IMG/VR virus record: IMGVR_UViG_3300032214_000369
Coordinates: 1-33,936 of that record
Origin: a virus
DNA length: 33,936 nt
Reading direction: 5' to 3' (one strand)
The notes beneath the pieces are model-generated. The model worked only from the letters and a program-made list of their open reading frames with translations. It did not search any database and was not told the DNA's origin. Shown here one piece after another: positions 6,428 to 14,716 of this stretch (the stretch's first letter is position 1; each line of letters begins with the position of its first letter). The translations under genes were made by a program, and so were the position numbers.

Positions 6428-6624
6428 CGCTCGCCCAGGCCGTCGAACACAGTCCGGCCCAGTTGCGGCTTTTGGCGGCTGCGGCCTCGCGCATTGACGC
6501 GGGGGCGGGGCTGCTCAATCTGCACACAACCTATGCGGCAACGGCCGCGACGGTTGCCAAGGAGGGCCGGACCGTGTTGGAACGCCTCCAGAAGCAACTG
6601 ACGAAACAAGCGAAAGGCGGCTGA
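6268..6624 (+). CDS. T-like extension of the tail chaperone, reached by -1 frameshift
   Basis: Frame 1 is open from 6268 (after a TGA at 6265-6267) to the TGA at 6622-6624, one base before the tape measure ATG. The only start codons in it, such as GTG 6304, have no ribosome binding site. From about 6380 on, the protein is clearly helical and coding in character (SLADWVAECAVRCGLTLAQAVEHSPAQLRLLAAAASRIDAGAG and onward to the Lys-rich end). It is therefore best read as the C-terminal part of a fusion of about 190 residues with the preceding chaperone. In lambda the GT product recruits tail tube subunits and G coats the tape measure. The frame relation (2 to 1) is the -1 direction, as required. 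Confidence 0.65.
   Translation, partial: GRGGPQHRFFFRVAPSQSAATGATGAGIKRRVGQATAVSLADWVAECAVRCGLTLAQAVEHSPAQLRLLAAAASRIDAGAGLLNLHTTYAATAATVAKEGRTVLERLQKQLTKQAKGG
6292..6301 (+). other. candidate -1 frameshift slip site
   Basis: The bases TTCTTTTTCC lie at the start of the region where both frames are open. In the zero frame they read ...GAT TCT TTT TCC. The TTT codon can re-pair perfectly one base back (T TTT), while TCC would re-pair as TTC with a second-position mismatch. It is thus not a textbook X-XXY-YYZ heptamer, but it is the best run of identical bases in the overlap 6268-6427. GC-rich sequence follows within 10 bases. The exact site is uncertain; the need for a frameshift is better supported than its position. 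Confidence 0.35.
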
Positions 6625-6625
6625 C

Positions 6626-9088
6626 ATGGCGGACACAAATCTACGGATCAAGATCGGGCTCCAGGGGTCCGCGGACGTCAACGCGGGTCTTCGGGCCATT
6701 GGGTCGGCCGCGTCGAGCCTCAAGGCAACGCTGGCCGGGGTGGCCGCGTCTGTCGGCGGCTTGGTAAGTCTCGGGGCCGCGATCCAGCAGTCCGTCCGGT
6801 TCAACGCCCAATTGGAGCAACAGGCGGTCGCATTCAAGACGCTGTTGGGCAACGCCGAGGCCGCGAGCCGTAGAATGGCTGAACTGGCCCGGTTCGCCGC
6901 TCAAACCCCGTTCGAGCTTCCCGAGATCGTCCAGGCGTCCAAGGTTCTCCAGAGCCTCACCAACGGAGCGCTGGCCACCGGGGACGGACTCCGCCTTGTC
7001 GGTGACGCCGCCGCGGCCACGGGACGACCGTTGGAGGAGGCCGCAATGTGGATCGGCCGCTTGTACGCTGGACTGCAGTCGGGAACGCCGGTCGGCGAGG
7101 CCACGTTGCGCCTCATCGAGATGGGTCTGATCTCCGGCACGACTGCCCGCAAGCTTAACGATCTTGCCGAGTCAGGTGAAGGTGCCGGCCAGGCCATGAC
7201 GATCCTCCGGGACACGTTCGGCCGCCTCGGTGGGGCGATGGCCGACCAGTCTCAGACGTTCAGCGGGTTGCTCTCAACCCTCAAAGACACGTTCAACATG
7301 GCGTTGGCCGACATCGGCAAGCCGTTGTTCGACGCGCTCAAAATCGGCATTGCCGAACTCATTCCGGTCGTCGAGGACGTTGGAGCCCGCATCGGTGCAT
7401 GGACCAGGATCGCCGTCCAATCGTGGCGGGATGGACGCTTGGCCGAGTTCATTGGTCTCACCATCGAGGCCGGGGTCGAATATGGCACCGAGGCTTTCGC
7501 AGAACTCCGCGACAAGGTCATCGGATTCTTTACCGACGAACGGGTGGCCAACGCTATCGGGAACTCGGCCGCGACGTTGGTGGCCGGCACCGCTAAGACA
7601 TTCATCGACCTCAACACGTTCTTCCAAAGCTATTGGAACTCCGTCGGGATCTACGCCGCCCAGGCCATCGGAGCCGCTATCCGCGCTTCAATCAACGCGG
7701 TCCTGGCCTCGGTTTCTGTCGCAACGTTGGGTAGGGTCAACCTTCCTCAAATCGAGCAAACGACCCCGAACTTTGCCGAGGCGCTGGCCGGTGGAACTGC
7801 CATTGCCCAGGCCAACGCCGCAAACCAAAAGCAGATCATAGACGCGCTGCTGGAAACCTACCGCGAGTTCATCGGAATTGAGTCCGGCATCACCGACGAA
7901 AGCGGAAAACAGATCACCGCCCGCGAAAAGCTCAAGGCGCTAATCGACCAGGTCTTGGCGACTGAGAGAGCCCGGAAAGAAATCACCGGAGGGGCCCAAG
8001 CCGTCATCGAAAACGAGGCGAAGCTCATCAACGTAAAGTTGGAGCTTCAAAAGCTCGAACTGTCCTACAACCGCCAACTTCAGCAAATCAACCAGGCCCG
8101 CGGGGCCGTCGAATCTAGTTGGCTGATGACCAACCTGGAAAAGTACCAGGAGAAAAAGCGTCTGATGCAGGGCGAGCTTGATCTCATCGCCCGGCAGATC
8201 ACCGAACTCGAAAAGCTCAAGGCCACCGCCACCGAGGCCGAGCGGGTGCAGATCGAGCAACGCATTGTCGGACTCCAAGGCACCGCGGGAGGGGTCCAGA
8301 ATCAAATGGTCGGCATGGGGCCGTCGCCGGAATCGTTCGGGGAGAACTTCCAGGCCACCGTCGTTCAACTCCAAAACCAGTTCGGAACGGTTGCCCAGCA
8401 AATGGCTTCGACGTTCGCCGACGTGTTCAACTCCGCGATCTCGTCCATCTCGAACGGGATCACGGGGCTCATCATGGGAACGATGTCTTGGGGTCAGGCC
8501 CTGATGATGATCGGGACCACGATTCTCACCACCATCGTCCAGTCCATCGTCCAAATGGGCGTCCGGTGGGTGGCGACTCAGATCCTCATGGCCACGGTGG
8601 GCAAGTCGATCATGGCCGCCAGCTTGGCCGCTACGATGCCAATCGCTGCCGCCTCAAGTGCGGTCTGGGCCACGCCCGCCACGTTGGCCACCATCGCGTC
8701 CTACGGTGCTGCCGCGGCCGCCGCTCCCGGATTCATCCTTGGAGCCCAGGGCATGGTCCTCGCGCAGTCGCTGGCCGCATTCAAGACGGGCGGCTACACG
8801 GGCGACGGCAACCCGAACGACGTGGCCGGCATCGTTCACCGGGGCGAGTTCGTGGTCCCGGCCGACGCTGTGGACCGCATCGGGTTGTCCACGCTCCAGG
8901 CCATGACCGCCGCGGGCGCATCCGATCCAGGTGCCTTCACGTCGCCGGCCGCCCCGGGTCCGATCACCCTCAATATGGGAGTCTTCGACAACCCGGCCAG
9001 GCTCGCTGACTGGGCGAAGTCCAACGACGGCCGGACGGTGTTGGTGGACATCATGCGACAACACGCCCACGAGTTTTCCCGCGCATGA
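6626..9088 (+). CDS. tape measure protein
   Basis: The product has 820 residues and starts two bases after the chaperone stop. It fixes tail length and is ejected with the DNA. Residues 1-50 are a Gly/Ala/Ser-rich strand-helix region; residues about 55-215 (QLEQQAVAFKTLLGNAEAASRRMAELARFAAQTPFELPEIVQASKVLQ and following) are the conserved tape-measure N-terminal domain known from many siphoviruses. Residues about 430-560 are a long coiled coil rich in Glu, Gln, Lys and Leu. Residues about 600-720 hold hydrophobic Gly/Ala/Met-rich segments able to cross the host membrane. The end (FKTGGYTGDGNPNDVAGIVHRGEFVVPADAV, about residues 709-739) is a motif common near the C-terminus of tape measures. 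At 820 residues it predicts a tail of lambda-like length. Confidence 0.92.
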   Translation: MADTNLRIKIGLQGSADVNAGLRAIGSAASSLKATLAGVAASVGGLVSLGAAIQQSVRFNAQLEQQAVAFKTLLGNAEAASRRMAELARFAAQTPFELPEIVQASKVLQSLTNGALATGDGLRLVGDAAAATGRPLEEAAMWIGRLYAGLQSGTPVGEATLRLIEMGLISGTTARKLNDLAESGEGAGQAMTILRDTFGRLGGAMADQSQTFSGLLSTLKDTFNMALADIGKPLFDALKIGIAELIPVVEDVGARIGAWTRIAVQSWRDGRLAEFIGLTIEAGVEYGTEAFAELRDKVIGFFTDERVANAIGNSAATLVAGTAKTFIDLNTFFQSYWNSVGIYAAQAIGAAIRASINAVLASVSVATLGRVNLPQIEQTTPNFAEALAGGTAIAQANAANQKQIIDALLETYREFIGIESGITDESGKQITAREKLKALIDQVLATERARKEITGGAQAVIENEAKLINVKLELQKLELSYNRQLQQINQARGAVESSWLMTNLEKYQEKKRLMQGELDLIARQITELEKLKATATEAERVQIEQRIVGLQGTAGGVQNQMVGMGPSPESFGENFQATVVQLQNQFGTVAQQMASTFADVFNSAISSISNGITGLIMGTMSWGQALMMIGTTILTTIVQSIVQMGVRWVATQILMATVGKSIMAASLAATMPIAAASSAVWATPATLATIASYGAAAAAAPGFILGAQGMVLAQSLAAFKTGGYTGDGNPNDVAGIVHRGEFVVPADAVDRIGLSTLQAMTAAGASDPGAFTSPAAPGPITLNMGVFDNPARLADWAKSNDGRTVLVDIMRQHAHEFSRA

Positions 9089-11109
9089 TCTCAACCACGT
9101 TCGCCGGCCAATCGGTTCTCTTGCTCAACGACGCCCCGGACTGGGGATCGCCGGTTGGAGCGACGTTCGACCTTGTCAGCCAGTTCGAGGAGGGGCTGAC
9201 CGGCCGCGAAGCTCGACGCCCCCACGCCGCGACGATGCGGGCCAAGCTGCGGTTCAGGGTCACTGTCCAGGGCACCGAGGCTTTCACGCTCAAAAACGCG
9301 CTGAGAGGCTACCAGGCGCAACCCATCATCGTCCCGTTCTGGCCGCTGGCCGAGACGTGGGCAAACCGGGCGAACATCGCCGCAACCGGTCTCCGGGTCG
9401 CTTACAAGGCCGACTGGTCAACCTGGGAACTCTACACCACGGTGGAGCCCGGGTGGGTGTTGGCCGATGACATGGTCGCCCCGGCATTCTGGGGACGCTT
9501 GGAAGATCGAGAAATGCTGTGGCTCAATGCCACGGTCGCCCAGTTCGACGTCGATTTCACAGAGACAGGCCCGACGACCTACGCGCTCATCCCGGGGAGC
9601 CAAACCTTCCAGGGTGGCCCCAACCTGGCAGGGTACGCCAGCAACCCGCGCTTGTGGCCGACCGCGTTGGATTGGCGGGACGTGCCGGAGTCGTTTTCCG
9701 TCCGCATCATCCGGGAGCAACTGGGCTTTGGCCGGACCCCGTTCGAGACGATCTACCCGCAGACCAACGCCCGAGAAGCCCAGTTCCGCACCGTCACCCA
9801 GTCGTCGGCCGAGTGCTGGAAGTTGCTGCGATTCTTCGCCGACCACGGGGCCGGCAAGCCGTTCTGGACGCCGACGTGGCATTCTGCCGCCGTGATGGCC
9901 GCAGACTTGGCCGCCGGATCATCTGCGCTGTCGGTGCAGTCGGCCGCCGGGATCCAGGCCGGAGACTACCTTGCGTTCATCCAGGGGACCGGGATCCAGG
10001 CATTCTCGAGGAGTTCCACCATCGTCGGGACGACGGTAAACCTCAACAGCGCCCCGGGAGCATTCGCTGCGGCCGAGACCGTGGTGGCCACGTTGGTCCT
10101 TGCCCGGCTCGACAAGCCGCGCATCGGTCTCGAGTTCATCATGGGGTCCGTTGCCCAGGGGGCGGTCTCCGTCGTCGAACTCCCGCCGGAATATTCGCCG
10201 GCCGCCGACGAAACCATCGGGACGACCATCGGGCTCCTGACGACTCGGGGCTACATCTACGAACTGGCCCAGACCATCGGTGTCACGACGACCACAACCC
10301 GATTGACCAGCTACGAGTCCGACCTGACCGTCGGGGCGAACACCTACACCGCCCGCCGCATGGATCACGGGGCGGTCAAACAGTCGCTTTTCCTCGACCG
10401 CGACGAGATCGAGGTCCGGTCCGAGATCATCGCAGGGGATCCGTTGGTCAAACTGGCGACCGCCCAGGCCGAGGCCCCGGTCAGGCTGACCATCTCATCG
10501 GTAGACGTGTCCGAGGCGACCGGCAGCAACGCCACGGTGCTTTTCACCGGAGACATCATCGGGCTGGCCGTTCGAGGCTCCAGACTCACAGCAAAGGCCG
10601 TTTCCGCGGGCACAGTGTTCGACCGCATCTATCCGCGTTTCAGAATGCAGGTCGGCTGTAACCACGCGCTGTTCTCACCCGGCTGCGGCCTGGCCAGCGC
10701 CGCCTGGCAGTTCACCGCGACACTCAGCAACCCGGGAACCATCGGCTACCCGTTCACGTTCGATCTCACCGGGCTCGCCCGAACCATCGGGACGGTCCCG
10801 ACGATCACCGCGGGCTGGTTTGCTGGAGGCTGGGCCGAGTTCGGATCCGGGGCGACACTCAGCCGCCGGGCGATCATCGACAACACCGCCGCAGCCGCAG
10901 GGGCTCTGACGATCACAATGGCCAGGGATCCGAGCCCGTTCCCGCCGCCGTTCTCAGCCGTGAAACTCTACCCGGGTTGCAACGGGGCAAAAGCGACGTG
11001 CGTGGACAAGTTCGCCAACTACGTCAACTTCGGCGGCCACCCGTTCATGCCCGCGACGAACCCGTCGCTGGTCAAAGTCTCGCAGAACATCGGAGGGGGT
11101 AAGAAATGA
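9085..11109 (+). CDS. distal tail fusion protein with Fe-S type domain (lambda M + L like)
   Basis: The product has 674 residues and overlaps the tape measure by ATGA. The first half holds two related segments: residues about 35-95 (GREARRPHAATMRAKLRFRVTVQG... then PIIVPFWP) and about 225-265 (NAREAQFRTVTQ... then GKPFWTPTW), as in DUF2460/distal-tail ring proteins. The second half, from about residue 345, resembles the DUF2163/gpL type. Four cysteines at residues 525, 534, 632 and 639 are spaced 9 and 7 apart within the pairs; as I recall, lambda gpL binds an Fe-S cluster with cysteines at 173, 182, 205 and 212, the same spacing. The last region reads CVDKFANYVNFGGHPFMPA, the usual signature. 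Lambda encodes M and L separately, so this looks like a fusion. The next gene is K-like, as expected. Confidence 0.8.
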   Translation: MISTTFAGQSVLLLNDAPDWGSPVGATFDLVSQFEEGLTGREARRPHAATMRAKLRFRVTVQGTEAFTLKNALRGYQAQPIIVPFWPLAETWANRANIAATGLRVAYKADWSTWELYTTVEPGWVLADDMVAPAFWGRLEDREMLWLNATVAQFDVDFTETGPTTYALIPGSQTFQGGPNLAGYASNPRLWPTALDWRDVPESFSVRIIREQLGFGRTPFETIYPQTNAREAQFRTVTQSSAECWKLLRFFADHGAGKPFWTPTWHSAAVMAADLAAGSSALSVQSAAGIQAGDYLAFIQGTGIQAFSRSSTIVGTTVNLNSAPGAFAAAETVVATLVLARLDKPRIGLEFIMGSVAQGAVSVVELPPEYSPAADETIGTTIGLLTTRGYIYELAQTIGVTTTTTRLTSYESDLTVGANTYTARRMDHGAVKQSLFLDRDEIEVRSEIIAGDPLVKLATAQAEAPVRLTISSVDVSEATGSNATVLFTGDIIGLAVRGSRLTAKAVSAGTVFDRIYPRFRMQVGCNHALFSPGCGLASAAWQFTATLSNPGTIGYPFTFDLTGLARTIGTVPTITAGWFAGGWAEFGSGATLSRRAIIDNTAAAAGALTITMARDPSPFPPPFSAVKLYPGCNGAKATCVDKFANYVNFGGHPFMPATNPSLVKVSQNIGGGKK

Positions 11110-11558
11110 CGCCTACATGGTTCACCGAGGAGCGCATCGACGCGCTCGAAGCCGAGGCCACCACTTGGGTGGGGACGCCGTTCGCTGCCAACTCATCGGC
11201 AAAGGGACTAGGCGTTTCCTGCCATACACTCGCGGGTGCCCTCTACGCCGCCGCGGGTTGGGGCGAGGTCATGATCCCGCAAGTGCCGATCTCCCACGGC
11301 CGGTTCGGTGAGGACTCACTCGCCAACCCGTTCTTCGAGGCCATGGCCGAAAGGTTCACCCAGCTTCCCCACGACGCCGAGGTGCTGCCCGGGGACGTCC
11401 TCGGGTTCCGCATTGGCCGGATCGTCCACCACCTCGGGGTGGCACTCCGCAATGGCCGGTTTATCCACGCGCTCGACGGCATCGGGACGACCGTGTCCAC
11501 CATCGAGGACGCAACTTATCGGTCGAGACTGACGACCATCTGGAGGCCCAACCCGTGA
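11106..11558 (+). CDS. NlpC/P60-type tail peptidase (lambda K-like)
   Basis: The product has 150 residues and is preceded by a strong GGAGGGGG ribosome binding site. The catalytic triad is visible: Cys39 in GVSCHTLAGALYAAAGWG, His108/His109 in GRIVHHLGVAL, and a third polar residue, probably His121 in FIHALDG. Before the histidine comes the usual LPGDVLGFR turn (residues 94-102). This is the compact peptidase type found in GTA gp14 and as a domain of lambda gpK. It cleaves peptide cross-links in peptidoglycan so the tail tip can penetrate. Its place between the gpL-like and hub genes is conserved in lambda and in gene transfer agents. It lacks the extra JAB domain of lambda gpK. Confidence 0.88.
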   Translation: MTPTWFTEERIDALEAEATTWVGTPFAANSSAKGLGVSCHTLAGALYAAAGWGEVMIPQVPISHGRFGEDSLANPFFEAMAERFTQLPHDAEVLPGDVLGFRIGRIVHHLGVALRNGRFIHALDGIGTTVSTIEDATYRSRLTTIWRPNP

Positions 11559-11752
11559 AAGGCGAGACCCGAAACCAACCCGACCCCGAGATCAACGACG
11601 GCAACACCGAGCCGGAAGACTTCTCGACCAACCAGGAGGCCGCTTCGATCCCGTGGTTCTGTGGTGAGCGCAAACTCGCGCTCCGGTGGGTCAGCCCGAT
11701 CTACAACCAGTTCACCAAGGAGGCCCCGGTCGAGCGCCCGGGCAAGAAATAG
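11555..11752 (+). CDS. 65-residue N-terminal piece of a split tail hub protein
   Basis: The frame encodes 65 residues and overlaps the peptidase stop by GTGA. The first 30 residues are acidic and disordered (Asn, Asp, Glu, Pro). The rest reads IPWFCGERKLALRWVSPIYNQF, then a basic KEAPVERPGKK. Hub proteins of the J type often open with a comparable G-x-R/K...W...P.Y segment, followed by a Lys/Gly-rich linker and the YxGxxAxxxCxGPVD segment, which here begins the next gene. The stop is TAG, and 11762 lies in the same frame with only TAG GAA ACG ACC between them. The two genes can therefore be one protein interrupted by an amber codon. The function alone is unknown. Confidence 0.7.
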   Translation: MKGETRNQPDPEINDGNTEPEDFSTNQEAASIPWFCGERKLALRWVSPIYNQFTKEAPVERPGKK

Positions 11753-11761
11753 GAAACGACC

Positions 11762-14665
11762 ATGGCAAAGAAAGGCGGGGACGCAGGAAGCAAGCTTTAC
11801 GATTACTACGGCACCATCGCGGGCGTGGTTTGCGCCGGGCCGGTGGACGAACTGGTCGCAATCTTGGTGGACGGCCGCATCGTCTGGCCTACCGCTACGT
11901 TCTGGAATGCCGGGCAAACCGTCGCAATCGGTGACCTCCGGCAATGGCTTGGGGTCGTCTGGAAGGCCACCCAGGCGCACACGACGAGCAACGCCAACAA
12001 GCCGCCGACCGCCACGCATTGGGTCCGGTACTCGTTGGTCAGAACTGTTGGGCCGAGTGCCACGAACCCCTACCCGCTGACCGTGGATGGCTACGGGTCG
12101 GCCTATTTCTATTGGGGCACTGACGACCAAGTTCTCGACACCGTCGGGGAGGCTCGCCTGTCAGCCAACGGGCACCCAGCCTACCGGCGGCAAGCCGTCC
12201 TTGTTCTCAAAGACTTCCTTTTCGGCCGGGAGCGCACGTCCGCGCCAAACGTCGAGGTCGTCGTCCGCAGGAAGCCCAACCAGACGATGCTGACCGGAGA
12301 TCCGGCCACGCTGATCGACGGACAGGCCAACCCGGTCGCCGCGATGGCTGACCTTTACACTGACCCGGTGTTCGGGGCGGCACTGACGCCGGACGCCCCG
12401 GGAGGCCCGGACACGACGACGTGGCAGTCCGCCGCCAACGCGATCCAAACCAGCATCGACGAGACCGGCATCTCTCCGGTTCTCACCCAGGCCAAGAGTC
12501 TCCGACAGATCACCGCAGACATCCTGGCCTACTGTGACGGGTGGGTCCGGTTCTCCGCTGCCGGGGAGATCGAGGCCGGGCGATTCCCGCACAACGCCGC
12601 GCCGCCCGCATTCACCGCGGCAACAACCATCGACTACAACGACCTGATCGACGAGGTCAGCTACACGGCCGACGGTTGGGCGACGACCTACAACCAAACC
12701 CAAGTCAAGTTCAACGACCGGGAGCGGTCCTACCGTGACGGGTCAGTTGCCGTGGTGAGTGGCTACAATCTCGCCGTGACCGGGGAGCCGCGCACCGCAA
12801 AGGTGGACCGCCCGTGGATCACTAGGAGAGCCCAGGCGGCCGAACACGCGGCCGAATATCAGAAAATTGTCGGTGAGCCAAAGTTGTCTGGGTCGCTGGT
12901 GGTCCGCGCCGAAAAGGCATCGAGCATCCGCCCAGGTGACCTGTTCTTACTCACCCACGATGCGCTGTCGGTCTCCATCGTCTGTCGGTGCATCGGGAAG
13001 GACATTGCGCAACCGCCCGCCGGCCGCGCCACGATCCGCTTCGAGTCCGACAGGGCCGCCGCCCCGGTTCCGTTCGCCCCGACGGGAGCCGCCGACGAGG
13101 GCAGCGCCTACCCGGACAACGAAACGCTTTCGCTACAGCAGTTCTTCCAGCCGCCGCCCGCGATGTTTGACTCAGACACCGACGCGGCCGTGGTCCCGTT
13201 GGTGGCCAGGACGTCGCCGGTCACAACCGGGGCCAACGTCTGGTTGCGGAAGGATGACTTGTCCGGGTTCTACCGCCTCGGGGTCATCGACCAGTTTGCA
13301 ATCCACGGCACGATTCAGGCGTCCTGGCCGTACTACAGCCGGGCGACATCGACGCGGAGCCGTTCGACCAACGTGGCCACCGTGGTCACTTCGACCGCGC
13401 ATAACCTGACGACCGGGGACGTCGTGACGATTTACGGGTTTGCTGACGCGACGTTCGACGGAACCGTGACCGTCACCGTGGTCAACTCCACGACGTTCAC
13501 CTACCCGAACACGGGAAGCTTCGTTTCCACCACGACCGACACCGGGGGAACCGTGACCACTGGCAACGAGGACAACACCGAGAACCTGCGGGTCACTTTG
13601 GACGCCGGCACCGTGTCCGCGGACTTGTCGAAGATGCTTTCGACCCAGACCGAGGACGCGATCAACGATAACGCGGTCTACGTGGTCATCTTCAAGGCAT
13701 CCGACCGCAAGGTGTTTGAGGTCTGCACCCTCCGCGCCATGAGGATCATCTCGGGAGATTCGTTCTACCGGCTCAAGGTCCGTCGGGCTCGGTACGGCAC
13801 TGAGACCAGGACGGCCGACGTCGGGGACAAGGTCTGGATCGGCTACAGGTCGGATCTCGCCTCGATGACCCACGAATCGTTCGTGGCCTACCTCGAAAAC
13901 CTTTCGACCGCGACGTTCCGCCTTCAGTCCGCCAACGCCGAATCGGTAGCCGACCTGTCGAACACGACCCTATGCCCTAATATTTCCTACACGTTCGCCG
14001 ATCCCTACGCCCCGACGACCACGTTTAACTCGGTGAAGGCGAACGGTGGGGAGATCACCGACTTCACGGTCCACTATGAAACGACTGACAGATGGACTGT
14101 CGAGGCCACGATCACCGACAAGTCAGCGGACCTGATCGGTGCCCGCCTCTATGCGAAAAACGGGGCGACGGAATTGCTCCTGTGGTCGGCCGACTACACG
14201 CCGTCGAGCTATCAAAAAGTGGTCGCCGAGTTCGTCATTCCAACAAACGGGAATTGGCAGGTCTACATGGCCGGACTCGACACGTCGGGCCGCATCCGCC
14301 GAAAGCAACTCACCGCGGGCGGAGGCACTTCGTCGGTGACGATTCAGATCCGAGGAAACAACGACACCGCCGCGCCGACGTTTGATCCTCCAGGCATGGG
14401 CTTCAGGTCCGGGCAGTTCCCGATCACCGTCACGTTGTCAACGCCCACGGCCGGGGCTCATATCGAATACAGCCTGGTGGCTTTGGGTGCGGCCGCGGGC
14501 ACTTACACGACGATTGCGGCAACGTCCGGGACCGTCGTGGTCGGGCGAAATAAACGCCTATACGCGAAGGCCCACGTCGGCGGCATGAACTACTCGGTCA
14601 CCGTCTACCACGATTACTACGTGGAGGTGGACGATTACTTCCCGCCTGGAACTCAGCCGCCATAA
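11762..14665 (+). CDS. central tail hub / tip attachment protein (lambda J-like)
   Basis: The product has 967 residues. The start has an AGGAAA ribosome binding site eight bases upstream. Residues 12-40 (KLYDYYGTIAGVVCAGPVDELVAILVDGRIVWP) form the conserved hub opening. An inserted GDLRQWLGVVWKA... segment (about residues 58-75) looks like a small carbohydrate-binding type loop. VLVLKDFLFGRERTSAPNVEVVVRR (about 146-170) and SLRQITADILAYCDGWVRFSAAGEIEAGRF (about 247-277) match hub beta domains that bind the tail tube. Fibronectin-like beta regions fill the middle; near the C-terminus (about residues 880-950) is a chitobiase C-terminal type fold (GAHIEYSLVALG... LYAKAHVGGMNYSV). It probably contacts the host surface. 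The gene ends the late operon. Confidence 0.85.
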   Translation: MAKKGGDAGSKLYDYYGTIAGVVCAGPVDELVAILVDGRIVWPTATFWNAGQTVAIGDLRQWLGVVWKATQAHTTSNANKPPTATHWVRYSLVRTVGPSATNPYPLTVDGYGSAYFYWGTDDQVLDTVGEARLSANGHPAYRRQAVLVLKDFLFGRERTSAPNVEVVVRRKPNQTMLTGDPATLIDGQANPVAAMADLYTDPVFGAALTPDAPGGPDTTTWQSAANAIQTSIDETGISPVLTQAKSLRQITADILAYCDGWVRFSAAGEIEAGRFPHNAAPPAFTAATTIDYNDLIDEVSYTADGWATTYNQTQVKFNDRERSYRDGSVAVVSGYNLAVTGEPRTAKVDRPWITRRAQAAEHAAEYQKIVGEPKLSGSLVVRAEKASSIRPGDLFLLTHDALSVSIVCRCIGKDIAQPPAGRATIRFESDRAAAPVPFAPTGAADEGSAYPDNETLSLQQFFQPPPAMFDSDTDAAVVPLVARTSPVTTGANVWLRKDDLSGFYRLGVIDQFAIHGTIQASWPYYSRATSTRSRSTNVATVVTSTAHNLTTGDVVTIYGFADATFDGTVTVTVVNSTTFTYPNTGSFVSTTTDTGGTVTTGNEDNTENLRVTLDAGTVSADLSKMLSTQTEDAINDNAVYVVIFKASDRKVFEVCTLRAMRIISGDSFYRLKVRRARYGTETRTADVGDKVWIGYRSDLASMTHESFVAYLENLSTATFRLQSANAESVADLSNTTLCPNISYTFADPYAPTTTFNSVKANGGEITDFTVHYETTDRWTVEATITDKSADLIGARLYAKNGATELLLWSADYTPSSYQKVVAEFVIPTNGNWQVYMAGLDTSGRIRRKQLTAGGGTSSVTIQIRGNNDTAAPTFDPPGMGFRSGQFPITVTLSTPTAGAHIEYSLVALGAAAGTYTTIAATSGTVVVGRNKRLYAKAHVGGMNYSVTVYHDYYVEVDDYFPPGTQPP

Positions 14666-14680
14666 AAAAAGCCTGGACGG

Positions 14681-14698
14681 TAACCCATCGTTGGGTTA
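14681..14698 (+). terminator. candidate terminator hairpin after the tail genes
   Basis: Seven bases TAACCCA (14681-14687) pair perfectly with TGGGTTA (14692-14698) across a TCGT loop. It lies 15 bases after the hub stop. An A7 run precedes it at 14664-14670, and a moderate T-rich stretch (TTCTTC) follows. An A tract on the left and a T-rich stretch on the right would suit termination, but the T tract is weak and broken by C. It overlaps a stronger competing hairpin that reaches into the next gene. Confidence 0.45.
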
Positions 14699-14716
14699 TT
14701 CTTCAACCCGACGATG
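14686..14716 (+). promoter_or_regulatory. alternative 12-bp hairpin covering the next start codon
   Basis: CATCGTTGGGTT (14686-14697) can pair with AACCCGACGATG (14705-14716) over all 12 positions, with one G-T wobble and a 7-base loop ATTCTTC. The last three bases of the right arm are the ATG of the small gene at 14714. The left arm contains TGGGTT, the 3' arm of the terminator hairpin, so the two structures exclude each other. The arrangement could be a translational switch or attenuator. It may be an accident, but the pairing is long. Confidence 0.5.

Noticed and set aside
6304-6624. Independent gene starting at GTG 6304
   Set aside because: There is no ribosome binding site, and the position inside the chaperone gene just before the tape measure is the standard frameshift layout.
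9519-10661. 380-codon + strand frame inside the gpL-like gene
   Set aside because: It overlaps a gene with domain and Cys signatures; the product is Arg/His/Pro-rich, as expected from a shifted GC-rich frame.
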